In this document: positions 8,705 to 18,552 of the stretch, piece after piece
How the letters are laid out: every line of letters begins with the position of its first letter
Numbering within the stretch: the first letter of the stretch is position 1
Assembly: GCF_030848305.1 (NCBI RefSeq)
Contig: NZ_CP114598.1
Coordinates: 2,294,001 to 2,358,000, forward strand
From: Akkermansia muciniphila
Lineage (GTDB): Bacteria; Verrucomicrobiota; Verrucomicrobiia; Verrucomicrobiales; Akkermansiaceae
Reading direction: 5' to 3'
Length of the DNA: 64,000 nt
The notes under the pieces: model-generated
Seen by the model: only the letters and a program-made list of their open reading frames with translations
What the model was told of the DNA's origin: nothing
Database searches by the model: none
Position numbers and translations under genes: made by a program

Positions 8705-9319
8705 ATGAACATGATTCTACCCATCCTGAGCTTTCTGTGCGGCGTCATGCTGACGGAAGCGGCTTCCGGCTCTTCCGGGGAGGGAAAGCCTTCTCCCGGC
8801 GTAGTGCAGGAATTATGGTTCGGCATTCCGGGAGCATCCGTAAAGGATTTGACCCACAGGAAGATTTTTGAAACGGCGGCCCCGGATGTCCGCACGATCA
8901 GCAATCTGGATGTGGAAAACCAGGGGGACAGGTACGGGGCCCGTTACACAGCCCTTCTGAAAGTCCCGGCAAGCGGGAAGTACCGCCTTTACCTGTCTTC
9001 CGATGATTCCGCAGAATTATGGCTGGGCAAGGATGCTACCCAGAAGGACATGACCTGCATCGCCACCGTCAAAGGATATTCCGACATCCATAATTGGGGC
9101 AATCAGCCCAACCAGGCTTCCGAACCTATCCAACTGGAGGCGGACCGGTTTTATTTCCTTCAGGTGGTTCACAAGGAGGATGGAGGCCCGGACCACATGT
9201 CCGTAGCCTGGTCCGGGCCGGGCATCCCCTCTCCCGTCATCATCCCTGCCACGGCGCTGTTCATACCTCCCGGTATCCTGCCGGAAGAAAAAAAGCAATC
9301 CCCGGCCAAAGCGGACTGA
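8705..9319 (+). CDS. Secreted PA14-like domain protein
   Basis: A protein of about 204 residues with a signal peptide (MNMILPILSFLCGVMLTEA) and a single beta-sandwich resembling PA14/GLEYA carbohydrate-binding domains. It has VVQELWFGIPGASVKDL at the start, GARYTALLKVPASGKYRLYLSSDDSAELWL in the core, and a closing YFLQVVHKEDGGPDHMSVAW. PA14 domains bind glycans in adhesins and glycosidases; here there is no catalytic module, so a binding role on the surface or in the periplasm is inferred. The ATG at 8639 would overlap the upstream stop but adds a non-signal-like extension, so 8705 is preferred. Confidence 0.72.
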   Translation: MNMILPILSFLCGVMLTEAASGSSGEGKPSPGVVQELWFGIPGASVKDLTHRKIFETAAPDVRTISNLDVENQGDRYGARYTALLKVPASGKYRLYLSSDDSAELWLGKDATQKDMTCIATVKGYSDIHNWGNQPNQASEPIQLEADRFYFLQVVHKEDGGPDHMSVAWSGPGIPSPVIIPATALFIPPGILPEEKKQSPAKAD

Positions 9320-9442
9320 AAAGCCCTTTGATTACCTTCCCTCCGGCCCTTCCCTGCTTTCAGGAGATAGTATCAATTTGCCGATGAAAAAATGAATATT
9401 TTTCATCAAACTCTATCCATCAATTATTTCCAATACGAAAAA

Positions 9443-9479
9443 ACCGGACCTCCCCCCTATGGGAGAAGTCCGGTCTTTT
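9443..9479. terminator. Bidirectional hairpin terminator
   Basis: The stem ACCGGAC/GTCCGGT is extended by CTCCC/GGGAG. The plus-strand tail is CTTTTC; read on the minus strand the tail is six T residues, which is the better terminator. It lies 120 bp past the PA14-like gene. Confidence 0.6.
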
Positions 9480-9555
9480 CTCGTCATTTATCATGTAGTT
9501 AATTGAAGCGGCCTGACACAGAAAAATGCCAAAACACCTTCTGAATCCAAATCTA

Positions 9556-9862
9556 ACGGATTTAGAATCCGCAGTCAAGTTCCTACCTTGAAAGGAAAAG
9601 ATTTGAGAAAAATCCCGATGTTCTTCGAGGATATCCATCTTGGATACAAAAAACTCTCAGCTTTTCATGTGAAGGATAAAATTTCAAGAGAAGGAAGAAG
9701 GCATTTTTGTGATTCATATCTTTTTTTAAATCCAAGAATCATTTATTTTCAATAATCTATCTTTCTTGCCGTCCATAAGGAACGGACATTGCCGTTCAGA
9801 AAAAATGCTTCTCCCCTCCTGAAATTTTTTATCATTAATGAAACTGCGGATTCTAAATCCGT
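9556..9862. repeat. 20-bp inverted repeat pair flanking a 267-bp AT-rich core
   Basis: Arms at 9556-9575 and 9843-9862 are perfect inverted copies of ACGGATTTAGAATCCGCAGT. Each arm is itself a dyad (CGGATT-N3-AATCCG). The core has no coding capacity that I can support. It could be a small non-autonomous element, a paired regulatory site or a long stem-loop RNA. Confidence 0.6.
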
Positions 9863-10330
9863 GTTACGAGGAGAATACCTGAATGAGTGATTTCGAATAA
9901 AACGCCACCTGTCCCAAAGAGCCAAGAGATAAGCGTTTTCACGTGAAAAGAGCCGCACGACAACTCCTTTTTTCAGAAGAAAGCAAGTTTGAAATCATTT
10001 TTCAGTACGATTAAAAAATAAGAAATGATGTAGAATAGTCCTGCCGCGAGATTCTCAAAAGATTCCATCTGTTGATATTCAGCAAATTCATTCTATAAAA
10101 AACATAGAAAATCAATAAAATATTCTGAAAGGAAGGGGGAATATATTCAGTATCTCGTAACCCTCTGACCGTATAAATGATGTTGAATATACGGAAAAAA
10201 ATACGGGAACGCGGGAAAGTTTCAACAGACGGAAGAAGCAGCGCTTTTAATAGACTAGGGCTGCTGGAGAGAAGCAGCAGCGTTTGCCACCTTTCCAGAT
10301 GTTGCCGGGGGAGGTAAAAACAAGCAGACA

Positions 10331-11044
10331 TTAATGTCTGCGGCGCCTTGCCAGAAGGCCTCCCAGTCCCAGGAACGCCAGAGAGGATGTCGCCGGTTCC
10401 GGAATCTGGCTGATGGAAAGGGAACCGATGGTCATGGAACAGCCGTTGCCGGATGTGCTGGCCCAGCCTCCCAAGGTGAGACCGTTCAAATAGAGAACTG
10501 ACTTTTCATAGTTGATTTCCGTTTTATTGACTAATGCCATGTCTCCAAGGAATGCCTCCACATAGGTAGAGCCGTCTTCCGCCAGGAAATTGACGGTGAG
10601 CGTGCCGGAATAGATGTCGGAAACGGAGCCGCTTTCCCCGGAAACATTCATGTTATTTCCATTATTGGAAAAAGCCCAGGTATTGGTGGTGGTGGAAAAA
10701 CCGAAGGCCGTCGTTTGCGTGTTGTATGCTCCAAAGCCCAGGGAGAACACGGGGCCATTTCCAAGCTGGAGGCCGGAAACGTCCATTACAAAGGAATAGG
10801 AAGCCTTGGACAGGGAAATATATAAGGAAGATATATCAATCCATGCCCTTTGAGAGGAATCTGCCAGAATCAGGGACCCGTTTTCAATAGAGGGGCCTGT
10901 CCCGAATTTGTCAAGTTCTACGAAGAGTCCGCCTGTGGTGGAAGCGCCGCTTTCCGTGAATGCATCCCAAGAGGCAAGGAGCAGGGAAGCCTGCGAACAA
11001 GAAATTCCCCACAGCGCAAGAGCCAGAAATATAGTCTTTTTCAT
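10331..11044 (-). CDS. PEP-CTERM sorted surface protein
   Basis: A 237-residue exported protein. The N-terminal signal peptide is MKKTIFLALALWGISCSQA. The middle is a Ser/Thr/Asn/Gly-rich beta domain of the concanavalin-like type often seen in PEP-CTERM proteins. The C-terminus has IPEPATSS, a hydrophobic helix LAFLGLGGLLA and an RRRRH basic tail, the tripartite signal recognised by exosortase systems. It is probably cell-surface or exopolysaccharide-associated; the ligand is unknown. It stands alone, with long non-coding stretches on both sides. Confidence 0.85.
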   Translation of the reverse strand: MKKTIFLALALWGISCSQASLLLASWDAFTESGASTTGGLFVELDKFGTGPSIENGSLILADSSQRAWIDISSLYISLSKASYSFVMDVSGLQLGNGPVFSLGFGAYNTQTTAFGFSTTTNTWAFSNNGNNMNVSGESGSVSDIYSGTLTVNFLAEDGSTYVEAFLGDMALVNKTEINYEKSVLYLNGLTLGGWASTSGNGCSMTIGSLSISQIPEPATSSLAFLGLGGLLARRRRH

Positions 11045-11720
11045 AAAAGAGATAATTTGATAATATTAAGAATATATGGATTTTTAATCAGACAGTCAAA
11101 TCTAACATTATTTCACAGGTTGTTAGAAAAAAATAAGAATATTCCATTCGGAAGGGATGTCATAACCAAAGATTCTTCATCCGAAATTCAGAGGTCTGAT
11201 ATTCAGTCTGTTTTGATTTTTATCCATGATCTCCAATCTCAGGCGGATTGCACAATCCGTTCTTCATTTTTGAGGGGATTTTTATTCATCAAGTGTAGCT
11301 AAGAACGCCTGCCAACAAATCATTTTACTGGAAAAGTACACTTTCATCCCCTGCTCCGCTATCCGGCATGAATGACTTTCCCGTTATTGGAATAGCAACG
11401 GCCGTCCAGTTATACACCTGTTATTATCATTTTATTCACACCTCTTCCCTCTTTTTTCAGAACCCGCATTCTTTTTTCTCAGGAAAAACATGAAACAGGA
11501 AAGACTGCATGGAAGGGGAAGAAAACAGGGAATGCTCCTTATGCCATCGAAAAATCCAGAACGAAACATACGATTTTTCACAGGCGTTTTTTACTTTCCG
11601 TAAATCATCCCCATGTCTTTTCCACCCCCTTGAAACCATTTCCCCGGAACGGAACGAGGAAAACGTGACGACAATTGTCCTTGTTCCAATGACGGGCGGG
11701 CGGTAGATTTTCCGCGCCAT
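11045..11720. other. Long intergenic region upstream of metH and the PEP-CTERM gene
   Basis: A 676-bp divergent regulatory region, AT-rich on the left half. I looked for a cobalamin or SAM riboswitch before metH and saw no B12-box-like or SAM-I-like core. No gene is supported. Promoters for both flanking genes must lie here but cannot be placed confidently. Confidence 0.5.
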
Positions 11721-14700
11721 ATGAGCAGATCATCCAGAACAGAACGCCTTGATTACCTGAAAGACCAGTTACGTAAAAGGGTTGTCATCCTGGATGGCGC
11801 CATGGGCACCAATATCCAAAAATTCAGACTGGAAGAGAAGGATTACCGCGGAGAACGTTTCGCGGATGCGGCACGCTATCCCAACGATTTAAAGAATAAT
11901 AACGACCTTCTGGTTCTGACCAGGCCGGATATTATTCTGGATATTCACCGCCGCTTTCTGGACACGGGACGGGCGGATATTCTGGAAACCTGCACATTCG
12001 GAGCCACCAGCATCGGCCAGCATGATTATTTCTGGCGCCGTCCGGAAGAAGGCAGCCACAAGAACCAGCAGTATTTCCAGGAGGTGGTGGACGCCCCTGA
12101 ACTAAAAACCCTTGTCCGGGAATTGAACCTGTCTGCTGCCGCGCTCGCCCGGCAGGCGTGCGATGACGCGGAAGCCGCAGACGGCAACCCTCGTCTGGTG
12201 GCCGGCTCCATCGGTCCCATGCCCGTCACCTGTTCCCTGTCTCCCGATGTGAATGATCCCGGCTTCCGCGCCGTGAATTTCCGCCAGCTCAGGCAGGCGT
12301 ACCGGGATCAGGCGTTGGCTTTGCTGGAAGGGGGAGTGGACATGCTGCTGGTGGAGACGATTTTCGACACGCTGAACGCCAAGGCTGCCCTGTTCGCCAT
12401 TGAAGAAATTTTTGAGGAACAACCGGAAAGCTCTGTTCCGGTCATGGTGTCCGTCACGCTGACGGACAAAGCCGGACGCACGCTGTCCGGCCAGACGATT
12501 GAAGCATTCTGGAATTCCATCCGCCACGTGCGCCCCTTCTCCGTAGGCATCAATTGCGCCCTGGGGCCGGACCTGATGCGCCCCTTTGCGGAAGAACTGT
12601 CCGGACTGGCGGATTGCCACATGTCCGTTTACGCGAATGCCGGGCTTCCCAACCCGCTCAGCCCTACCGGCTACGACCTTCTGCCGGCGGACATGGCCCG
12701 GTTCATGAAGGAATACGCGGACCAGGGCCTGCTGAACATCGTGGGCGGCTGCTGCGGAACCACTCCGGAGCACATCGGCGCCATTGCGGCTGCCGTGGAA
12801 GGAATGCCTCCGCGCGTTCCGGTTCCCCAAACGCCTGCGCTTCGCCTGTCCGGATATGAAGCGTATAACCACACGCGGGAAAAAAACACCCTCTTTGTCG
12901 GGGAACGCTGCAACGTGGCGGGCTCTCCCAAATTCGCCCGCCTGATTCGTGAAGGAAACTACGAGGAAGCGGTATCCATTGCCCGGCAGCAGGTGGAAAA
13001 TGGCGCGCTGGTTTTGGATTTCTGTTTTGACGACGGCCTGATCGACGGGCCTCAGGCCATGATCCGCTTCCTGAACCTTGTTTCCGCAGAGCCGGATATC
13101 GCCCGCGTTCCTTTCATGGTGGATTCCTCCAAATGGGAAGTGCTGGAAGCGGGGCTCCAATGCATGCAGGGCAAGGGAATCGTGAATTCCATCTCCCTGA
13201 AGGAGGGGGAAGCAGAATTCCTGAAGAAAGCGGCGCTGATTAAGAAGTACGGCGCGGCGGTCGTGGTCATGGCGTTTGACGAACATGGACAGGCCGCCAA
13301 TTACGAGGACCGCGTCCGCATCTCCAGACGAGCCTATGACTTGCTGGTAAACCGGGTGCAGTTTCCTCCGGAAGACATCATTTTTGACCCGAACGTCCTG
13401 ACCGTAGGCACTGGCATTGCGGAACACGCCGATTACGCTCTTGATTTCTTCAAGGCCGCAGGCTGGATTTCCCGGAACCTGCCGCATGCCCACATTTCCG
13501 GCGGCATTTCCAATGTCTCCTTTGCCTTCCGCGGCAACAACCCGGTGCGGGAAGCCATGCATTCCGCTTTCCTGTACCACGCTACGCAGCAGGGGCTGGA
13601 CATGTGCATCGTGAACGCCGGGATGCTGGAGGTGTACGACAATATTCCCAAGGACAGGCTGGAGCTGATTGAAGACGTTCTGCTGAACCGGAGGACGGAC
13701 GCCACGGAACGCCTGACGGACTACGCGGAAAAACTGGCTGCGGAAAAAACCGGAGACGGAAAGGAGAAAAAAACCGTACTGGCCTGGAGGGAGCAGGACG
13801 TCTCCAAACGCCTGGAATATTCTCTTATCAAGGGCATTACCGAATTTGTTGACGCGGATACGGAGGAGGCTTTTCAGGAGATGGGTTCCCCGCTGAACGT
13901 GATTGAAGGCCCTCTGATGGCCGGCATGAAGGTTGTGGGGCAACTGTTTGGGGACGGCAAAATGTTCCTTCCGCAGGTGGTAAAAAGCGCCCGCGTCATG
14001 AAACAGGCTGTAGCCTGGCTCACCCCCTATATAGAAGCGGACAGCAAAGGTGCCGCCAAGGCGGGAAAAGCCGTGATCGCAACCGTGAAGGGGGACGTGC
14101 ATGACATCGGCAAGAATATCGTCGGCGTGGTGTTGGGCTGCAACGGTTTTGAAATGATTGACCTGGGCGTCATGGTGCATTGCGATACCATTCTGGACCG
14201 GGCGGAAGCGGAACAGGCGGACCTGGTGATGCTTTCCGGGCTGATCACCCCTTCCCTGGAGGAAATGTCCCATGTAGCCGCGGAAATGGAACGCCGGGGG
14301 ATGACCATTCCCCTGATGGTGGGGGGAGCTACGACGTCAGCCCTGCACACGGCCCTGAAAATAGCCCCCCATTACCAAGGAGCCGTGGTGCATACGGAGG
14401 ATGCCTCCCAGGTGGTGCCCGCAGCCGCCTCCCTGGTGGGAGAAAAAAAGGATTCCTACATTGCCGCCGTGAAAGCCCGGCAGGAGGAATTGCGCAACAA
14501 TCATGAAAACAAACCAGTCCGAGACCTCCTGCCCCTGGAGAAAGCCAGGGAATTGCGGTGGAAGGGGGCGGAAGGCGGCTATCTCCCCCCCGTTCCCGCC
14601 CGTCTGGGCCCGGTTTCCATCGGCAGCCTGCACAGCTCCGTAAGCTGCGGCTGCTGCAGTGACGATCCGCGTTATTACGTAACTGTTCAGGAGCTTATCG

Positions 14701-15482
14701 AGCGCATGGACTGGACGCCTTTTTTCCACGCCTGGGAGCTGCACGGCACATGGGACCGCGTCCGCCGGGAGTTCCGCACCAAGGACCCGTCCAAGGCTGA
14801 GGCGGCCGCGGCTCTGTACCAGGACGCCCTCCGCCTGCTGGAACAGGCCGTGAAGGAAAACCGCTACCAGGCGCGCGGCGTCATAGGCATTTTCCCAGCC
14901 AATTCAACGGCCAGCCATGACGACATCACCGTCTGGGCGGATGAATCCAGAACCATTCCCCTGGCTACGCTGCTGACGCAGCGCCAGCAACTGGACAAAC
15001 AGGAGAAACCCCGGCTGGCGCTGGCGGACTTCATCGCTCCCGAAGGCGTCAGGGATTACGTGGGGGCCATGGCGGTCAGCATCCACGGCTCCCGCCGCTG
15101 GGCAAAGGAATGGGAAGCCAGAAACGACTCCTACCGCGCCCTGCTGGTCAGTTCTCTGGCGGACCGCCTGGTGGAAGCTTTCGCGGCTATCGCCCATGAC
15201 AAGCTGCGCCTTTTGTGGAATATTCCGGAAGGGTCCGGCGTGCGTCCCGCCTGCGGGTACCCCAGCCAACCGGACCACCAGGAAAAGGAAACCGTCTTCA
15301 CCCTGCTCCACGCCCGGGAGGAAGCGGGCATGAGCCTGACGGAAACATGGATGATGCAGCCCGTTTCTTCCGTCTGCGCCCTCGTCTTCTCCCATCCGGA
15401 AAGCACTTATTTCTCCGTGGGCGTCACTGGGGAAGACCAGCAGGAGGATTACGCCTCCAGAAAGCGGGCCTCCCGGCCCTGA
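11721..15482 (+). CDS. metH: Cobalamin-dependent methionine synthase
   Basis: A full-length 1253-residue enzyme that transfers the methyl group of 5-methyltetrahydrofolate to homocysteine through methylcobalamin. Domains in order: homocysteine-binding barrel (about 15-360) with zinc ligands Cys279 (GINCALG) and Cys344/Cys345 ([10 protein letters not shown]); pterin-binding barrel from about 390 ([14 protein letters not shown]); B12 cap and Rossmann domain with the axial-ligand motif DVHDIG, His794; and the C-terminal reactivation domain with [12 protein letters not shown] near 1175-1186 for SAM-dependent repair. All catalytic motifs are intact. It is followed 17 bp later by the Thr/Ser exporter genes and lies 1.7 kb upstream of hom and lysC, an aspartate-family cluster. 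Confidence 0.97.
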   Translation: MSRSSRTERLDYLKDQLRKRVVILDGAMGTNIQKFRLEEKDYRGERFADAARYPNDLKNNNDLLVLTRPDIILDIHRRFLDTGRADILETCTFGATSIGQHDYFWRRPEEGSHKNQQYFQEVVDAPELKTLVRELNLSAAALARQACDDAEAADGNPRLVAGSIGPMPVTCSLSPDVNDPGFRAVNFRQLRQAYRDQALALLEGGVDMLLVETIFDTLNAKAALFAIEEIFEEQPESSVPVMVSVTLTDKAGRTLSGQTIEAFWNSIRHVRPFSVGINCALGPDLMRPFAEELSGLADCHMSVYANAGLPNPLSPTGYDLLPADMARFMKEYADQGLLNIVGGCCGTTPEHIGAIAAAVEGMPPRVPVPQTPALRLSGYEAYNHTREKNTLFVGERCNVAGSPKFARLIREGNYEEAVSIARQQVENGALVLDFCFDDGLIDGPQAMIRFLNLVSAEPDIARVPFMVDSSKWEVLEAGLQCMQGKGIVNSISLKEGEAEFLKKAALIKKYGAAVVVMAFDEHGQAANYEDRVRISRRAYDLLVNRVQFPPEDIIFDPNVLTVGTGIAEHADYALDFFKAAGWISRNLPHAHISGGISNVSFAFRGNNPVREAMHSAFLYHATQQGLDMCIVNAGMLEVYDNIPKDRLELIEDVLLNRRTDATERLTDYAEKLAAEKTGDGKEKKTVLAWREQDVSKRLEYSLIKGITEFVDADTEEAFQEMGSPLNVIEGPLMAGMKVVGQLFGDGKMFLPQVVKSARVMKQAVAWLTPYIEADSKGAAKAGKAVIATVKGDVHDIGKNIVGVVLGCNGFEMIDLGVMVHCDTILDRAEAEQADLVMLSGLITPSLEEMSHVAAEMERRGMTIPLMVGGATTSALHTALKIAPHYQGAVVHTEDASQVVPAAASLVGEKKDSYIAAVKARQEELRNNHENKPVRDLLPLEKARELRWKGAEGGYLPPVPARLGPVSIGSLHSSVSCGCCSDDPRYYVTVQELIERMDWTPFFHAWELHGTWDRVRREFRTKDPSKAEAAAALYQDALRLLEQAVKENRYQARGVIGIFPANSTASHDDITVWADESRTIPLATLLTQRQQLDKQEKPRLALADFIAPEGVRDYVGAMAVSIHGSRRWAKEWEARNDSYRALLVSSLADRLVEAFAAIAHDKLRLLWNIPEGSGVRPACGYPSQPDHQEKETVFTLLHAREEAGMSLTETWMMQPVSSVCALVFSHPESTYFSVGVTGEDQQEDYASRKRASRP

Positions 15483-15499
15483 CCTCCCCTTTCCCTTTG

Positions 15500-16276
15500 A
15501 TGCAGCATACCGACCAGATACAGGCCCTTTCGGAATTCCTGCTGGAATACGCCACCACCCTCATGGGCGCGGGAGTGCATACCAACCGCGCCGTGCGCAA
15601 TATTTCCCGCATTGCCGCCGCGTATGGATACAGCGCGGACATGACCATTTTCCAGCGCAATATCACCATGAGCCTGATCTGCAAGGATGACGAGACGCTG
15701 CGCCGCACCTCCGTCCGGAAACTGAAACCTCTGGCGTTCAACCTGAACCTGATCCAGCAGCTCAGTGAATTGAGCTGGCTCCCGGTGGACAACAACGTCA
15801 GCATTGCGGAAATGGAACAGGCATTCCGCTCCATGGTGCGCACCAAAAGATTTTCCCGCTGGACGGACCTGCTCCTGGTCAGCGTGGGCAACGCCGCCTT
15901 CTGCCGCCTGTTTAACGGAGACCTGTGGGCCATGCTGACCGTGTTCGCCGCCACCATGCTGGGCTTTCTGGCCAAGCAGCAGCTTACCCGGCTGAAATAC
16001 AATCCGCTGGGGGTCATCATCCTTTCCGCCTTCACCGCTTCCATGGCGGCCGCGTGCGCCGTCCTTTTCCAGATAGGCTCCACACCGCAGATCGCCCTGG
16101 CAACCAGCGTCCTGTTCCTGGTGCCCGGCGTCCAGATGATCAACTCCATTATGGACCTGATGCACGGCCACATCCTGATGGGCATTTCCCGTGGCGTCCA
16201 CTCCATCATGATGATCGTCTGCATCGCCATCGGCCTTTCCGCAACCATGCTCATCGTCGGGGTAAACAGCTTATGA
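15500..16276 (+). CDS. Threonine/serine exporter, large (ThrE N-terminal type) subunit
   Basis: A 258-residue membrane protein equivalent to the DUF1212/ThrE-N half of threonine/serine exporters. A cytoplasmic N-terminal domain (about 1-110) starts FLLEYATTLMGAGVHTNRAVRNISRIA, the conserved helix of the family, and is followed by four or five membrane segments including VPGVQMINSIMDLMHGH. The ATG at 15500 is 17 bp after metH; the open frame upstream is metH out of frame. It overlaps the second exporter gene by 4 bp (ATGA), so the two are translationally coupled halves of one transporter. Export of Thr or Ser is known for the family; the substrate here is inferred. Confidence 0.85.
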   Translation: MQHTDQIQALSEFLLEYATTLMGAGVHTNRAVRNISRIAAAYGYSADMTIFQRNITMSLICKDDETLRRTSVRKLKPLAFNLNLIQQLSELSWLPVDNNVSIAEMEQAFRSMVRTKRFSRWTDLLLVSVGNAAFCRLFNGDLWAMLTVFAATMLGFLAKQQLTRLKYNPLGVIILSAFTASMAAACAVLFQIGSTPQIALATSVLFLVPGVQMINSIMDLMHGHILMGISRGVHSIMMIVCIAIGLSATMLIVGVNSL

Positions 16277-16776
16277 ATCCGGATTTTATTTCATCCATCC
16301 TTCTGGACGGGCTGATGGCCGCCATCGCCGCCACGGGATTTGCCGTCATCTCCAATCCGCCCAAGCGCGCCATTGCCGTTTCCGCCGTTCTGGCGGCCGT
16401 CGGCCACGCTTTCCGCTTTTACATGCAGCATTCCTGGACCATTGACATTTCCAACGCCACCTTCATTGCCGCCTTCACCATAGGCATGCTGGGCGTCATG
16501 ACGGCCAAGCTGGTAAAATGCCCGGCGGAAATATTTGCTTTCCCTTCCCTGCTTCCCATGATTCCCGGCGTGTACGCCTATAAGACCATTCTGGCCCTGA
16601 TGCAGTTCATGCAGGAGAACCAGGACGCGGCCGTCATGAACCGGCTGATCGTGGACATCTGCAAAAACGGCATCACCGCCTTCTTCATCATCTTTTCCCT
16701 GGTCATCGGCGTAGCCATACCCATGCTGATGTTCAAACGGTTGAGCTATACACGCGTCATCAAGCCGGGGCATTGA
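16273..16776 (+). CDS. Threonine/serine exporter, small (ThrE C-terminal type) subunit
   Basis: A 167-residue membrane protein with four to five hydrophobic helices and the ThrE-C/DUF3815 pattern: a GFAVISNPPKRAI loop, YMQHSWTIDISNATFIAAF, and FPSLLPMIPGVYAYKT before the last helices. It completes the transporter begun at 15500. In Corynebacterium ThrE both halves are one polypeptide; here they are split, as in many Firmicutes and others. The ATG at 16273 overlaps the preceding TGA. Confidence 0.85.
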   Translation: MNPDFISSILLDGLMAAIAATGFAVISNPPKRAIAVSAVLAAVGHAFRFYMQHSWTIDISNATFIAAFTIGMLGVMTAKLVKCPAEIFAFPSLLPMIPGVYAYKTILALMQFMQENQDAAVMNRLIVDICKNGITAFFIIFSLVIGVAIPMLMFKRLSYTRVIKPGH

Positions 16777-16808
16777 CCTTCAAACAAGGGAGACAGGGCA
16801 TTTTTCTC

Positions 16809-16838
16809 TTGCCAGACTGCGCCCCGTGTGGTTTACTA
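16809..16838 (+). promoter_or_regulatory. Probable promoter of tRNA-Gln
   Basis: TTGCCA at 16809-16814 and TTTACT at 16832-16837, 17 bp apart, match sigma-70 boxes at 5/6 and 4/6 positions, about 33 bp before the tRNA start. Confidence 0.4.
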
Positions 16839-16870
16839 CGCCCCGCAACGGCAGAAATGCCTGAGCAGAC

Positions 16871-16945
16871 AGCCCCATAGTGTAATTGGTAACACACCTG
16901 ATTTTGGTTCAGTATTTCTAGGTTCGAGTCCTGGTGGGGCTGCCA
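16871..16945 (+). tRNA. tRNA-Gln(TTG)
   Basis: A 75-nt cloverleaf. The acceptor AGCCCCA pairs with TGGGGCT, the D-arm is ATAGTGTAATTGGTAACAC, the anticodon loop is TTTTGGT with anticodon TTG, the T-arm is TAGGTTCGAGTCCTG, and CCA is encoded. Confidence 0.95.
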
Positions 16946-16949
16946 ATCC

Positions 16950-16974
16950 AACCCTCCTTGAAGGAGGGTTTTTT
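16950..16974 (+). terminator. Rho-independent terminator of tRNA-Gln
   Basis: An 8-bp stem AACCCTCC/GGAGGGTT with a 5-nt loop, followed by six T residues. Confidence 0.85.
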
Positions 16975-17203
16975 GTTGCCTTTTTCAGGATTCATCCTCT
17001 CCCGGAGCGCGCTTGAACGCCATTTCCCATCATCTGCGCAAAATTCTTGAAAATCCAACAGCCGTACTGCCGCGCATGAAGCATGCGGTGGTGAAGGAGA
17101 AGGCCGAAAAGAGAGGTACTCCATGAACGGCTCGCATACGGCATTCCGGGACGGTAAAAGCTCTTGCGTTACAGGGATTTTTTTGCATAATCCCCCGGCA
17201 GGA

Positions 17204-18532
17204 ATGACGGAAAAACCTATACAACTGGGGCTTGCCGGGCTGGGAACGGTCGGTTCCGGCGTTTATGAAACGCTGTGCCGCAATCACGCCCTTCTGGAAG
17301 CCCGGAGCAAGATTCCTTTCAGGCTCAAGCGCATCGCCGTGCGCAACCTGGAAAAGCCCAGGGAAACCGTCGTTCCCCGGGAACTTCTGACGGACGATTG
17401 GCAGGATTTGGTCAATGACCCGGAAATAGACATCATTATTGAGCTGATTGGAGGGACGCGCCAGGCTTACGACCTGGTGACGCTGGCCCTCCGGGCCGGC
17501 AAGCCCGTCGTTACGGGGAACAAAGCTCTTCTGGCCGAGTACGGAGCGGAGATTTTCAAGCTCTCCGCGGAAATGGGCACCCCCATTTATTTCGAAGCGT
17601 CTGCCGGCGGCGGCATCCCCATTATCCAGAGCTTGCAGAATTCCCTGATTTGCAACCACATCAATTCCATTGTGGGCATTATTAACGGAACGTCCAACTA
17701 TATTCTTTCCGCCATGGGGGAACACGGGGCCGATTACGCGGACGCCCTGGCCCAGGCCCAGAAGCTGGGCTTCGCGGAAGAAGACCCCTCCTTGGACGTC
17801 AATGGCTGGGATGCCGCCCACAAGGCGCTCATCCTGACGATGCTGGCTTACGGGACAACCATTTCCCCGGATAAAATTTACGTCAGAGGCATTGAGAATA
17901 TCACCAGCCGGGATTTCGAGTTTGCCAAAAAACTGGGCTATACCATCAAGCTCCTTGTCGTCATCCGGTATCATGAGGGGCAGGAAGACGCCCTGGAACT
18001 GCGCGTCCAGCCCTGTTTTGTCCATGACTGGCACATCCTGGCTTCCGTGAACGGCGTGTTCAACGCCATTTCCGTCAACGGGGATATTGTGGGGGAAACG
18101 CTGTTTTACGGCCGCGGAGCGGGCAAGAACCCCACAGCCTCCGCCGTCATCAGCGACGTCATCACCGCCATGCGGGAAAGCCGCTATCCGGAATACCATA
18201 CGGGCTTCAATCCCTATGCCAAGGCCTGCGGGATCATGCACATTAATGATACGGTCACTCCGTATTACGTCCGCTTCCAGGTGGTGGACCAGCCGGGCGT
18301 CATTGCGGAAATAGCCCGCATTCTGGCCACCTTCGGCATCGGCATTTCCGCCACCTCTTCCCTCCCCAGCCATATTGATGAGGGCGGAGCCCCCTGGAAC
18401 GACCTCGTTTTCATCCTCCACTCCTGCCCGTGGGGCCAGCTTCAGAAGGCGCTGGAGGAAATAACCCGCATTTCCTGCGTGGCGGCGGAACCCCGCGTCC
18501 TGCGCATAGAACATCTTCTTCCTCAATCCTAA
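17204..18532 (+). CDS. hom: Homoserine dehydrogenase
   Basis: A 442-residue enzyme that reduces aspartate semialdehyde to homoserine, the branch to Met and Thr. The nucleotide-binding GLGTVGSG is at residues 12-19, TGNKALLAEYG follows the Rossmann core, the family signature IINGTSNYIL is near residue 159, and the catalytic Lys region lies in GWDAAHKALIL. A C-terminal ACT domain starts near residue 353 (YYVRFQVVDQPGVIAEIA), so feedback control by threonine is expected. The ATG at 17204 fits the family start; the open frame to 17123 does not. lysC follows 20 bp downstream in the same operon. Confidence 0.95.
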   Translation: MTEKPIQLGLAGLGTVGSGVYETLCRNHALLEARSKIPFRLKRIAVRNLEKPRETVVPRELLTDDWQDLVNDPEIDIIIELIGGTRQAYDLVTLALRAGKPVVTGNKALLAEYGAEIFKLSAEMGTPIYFEASAGGGIPIIQSLQNSLICNHINSIVGIINGTSNYILSAMGEHGADYADALAQAQKLGFAEEDPSLDVNGWDAAHKALILTMLAYGTTISPDKIYVRGIENITSRDFEFAKKLGYTIKLLVVIRYHEGQEDALELRVQPCFVHDWHILASVNGVFNAISVNGDIVGETLFYGRGAGKNPTASAVISDVITAMRESRYPEYHTGFNPYAKACGIMHINDTVTPYYVRFQVVDQPGVIAEIARILATFGIGISATSSLPSHIDEGGAPWNDLVFILHSCPWGQLQKALEEITRISCVAAEPRVLRIEHLLPQS

Positions 18533-18552
18533 CCTACATATCATCCTGTTAC

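Larger units (their letters stand above)
9320..10330. other. Gene-free AT-rich kilobase with inverted repeat
   Basis: About 1 kb with no convincing coding region. It contains a strong bidirectional hairpin at 9443-9474, a 20-bp perfect inverted repeat at 9556-9575 and 9843-9862, and otherwise AT-rich sequence. Open frames on the minus strand (for example 10331 to 10011) lack any protein-like signature. A minus-strand transcript from the PEP-CTERM gene could continue through here. Confidence 0.55.

Noticed and set aside
10011-10331. 106-codon minus-strand frame after the PEP-CTERM gene
   Set aside because: Low-complexity Leu/Ser/Phe translation in AT-rich sequence; no start signal or similarity.
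11300-11720. Possible cobalamin or SAM riboswitch before metH
   Set aside because: No conserved B12-box or SAM-I core elements could be found by eye; an Rfam covariance search would be needed to be certain.
12102-14273. Long antisense frame over metH
   Set aside because: Same reason: MetH motifs are continuous on the plus strand.
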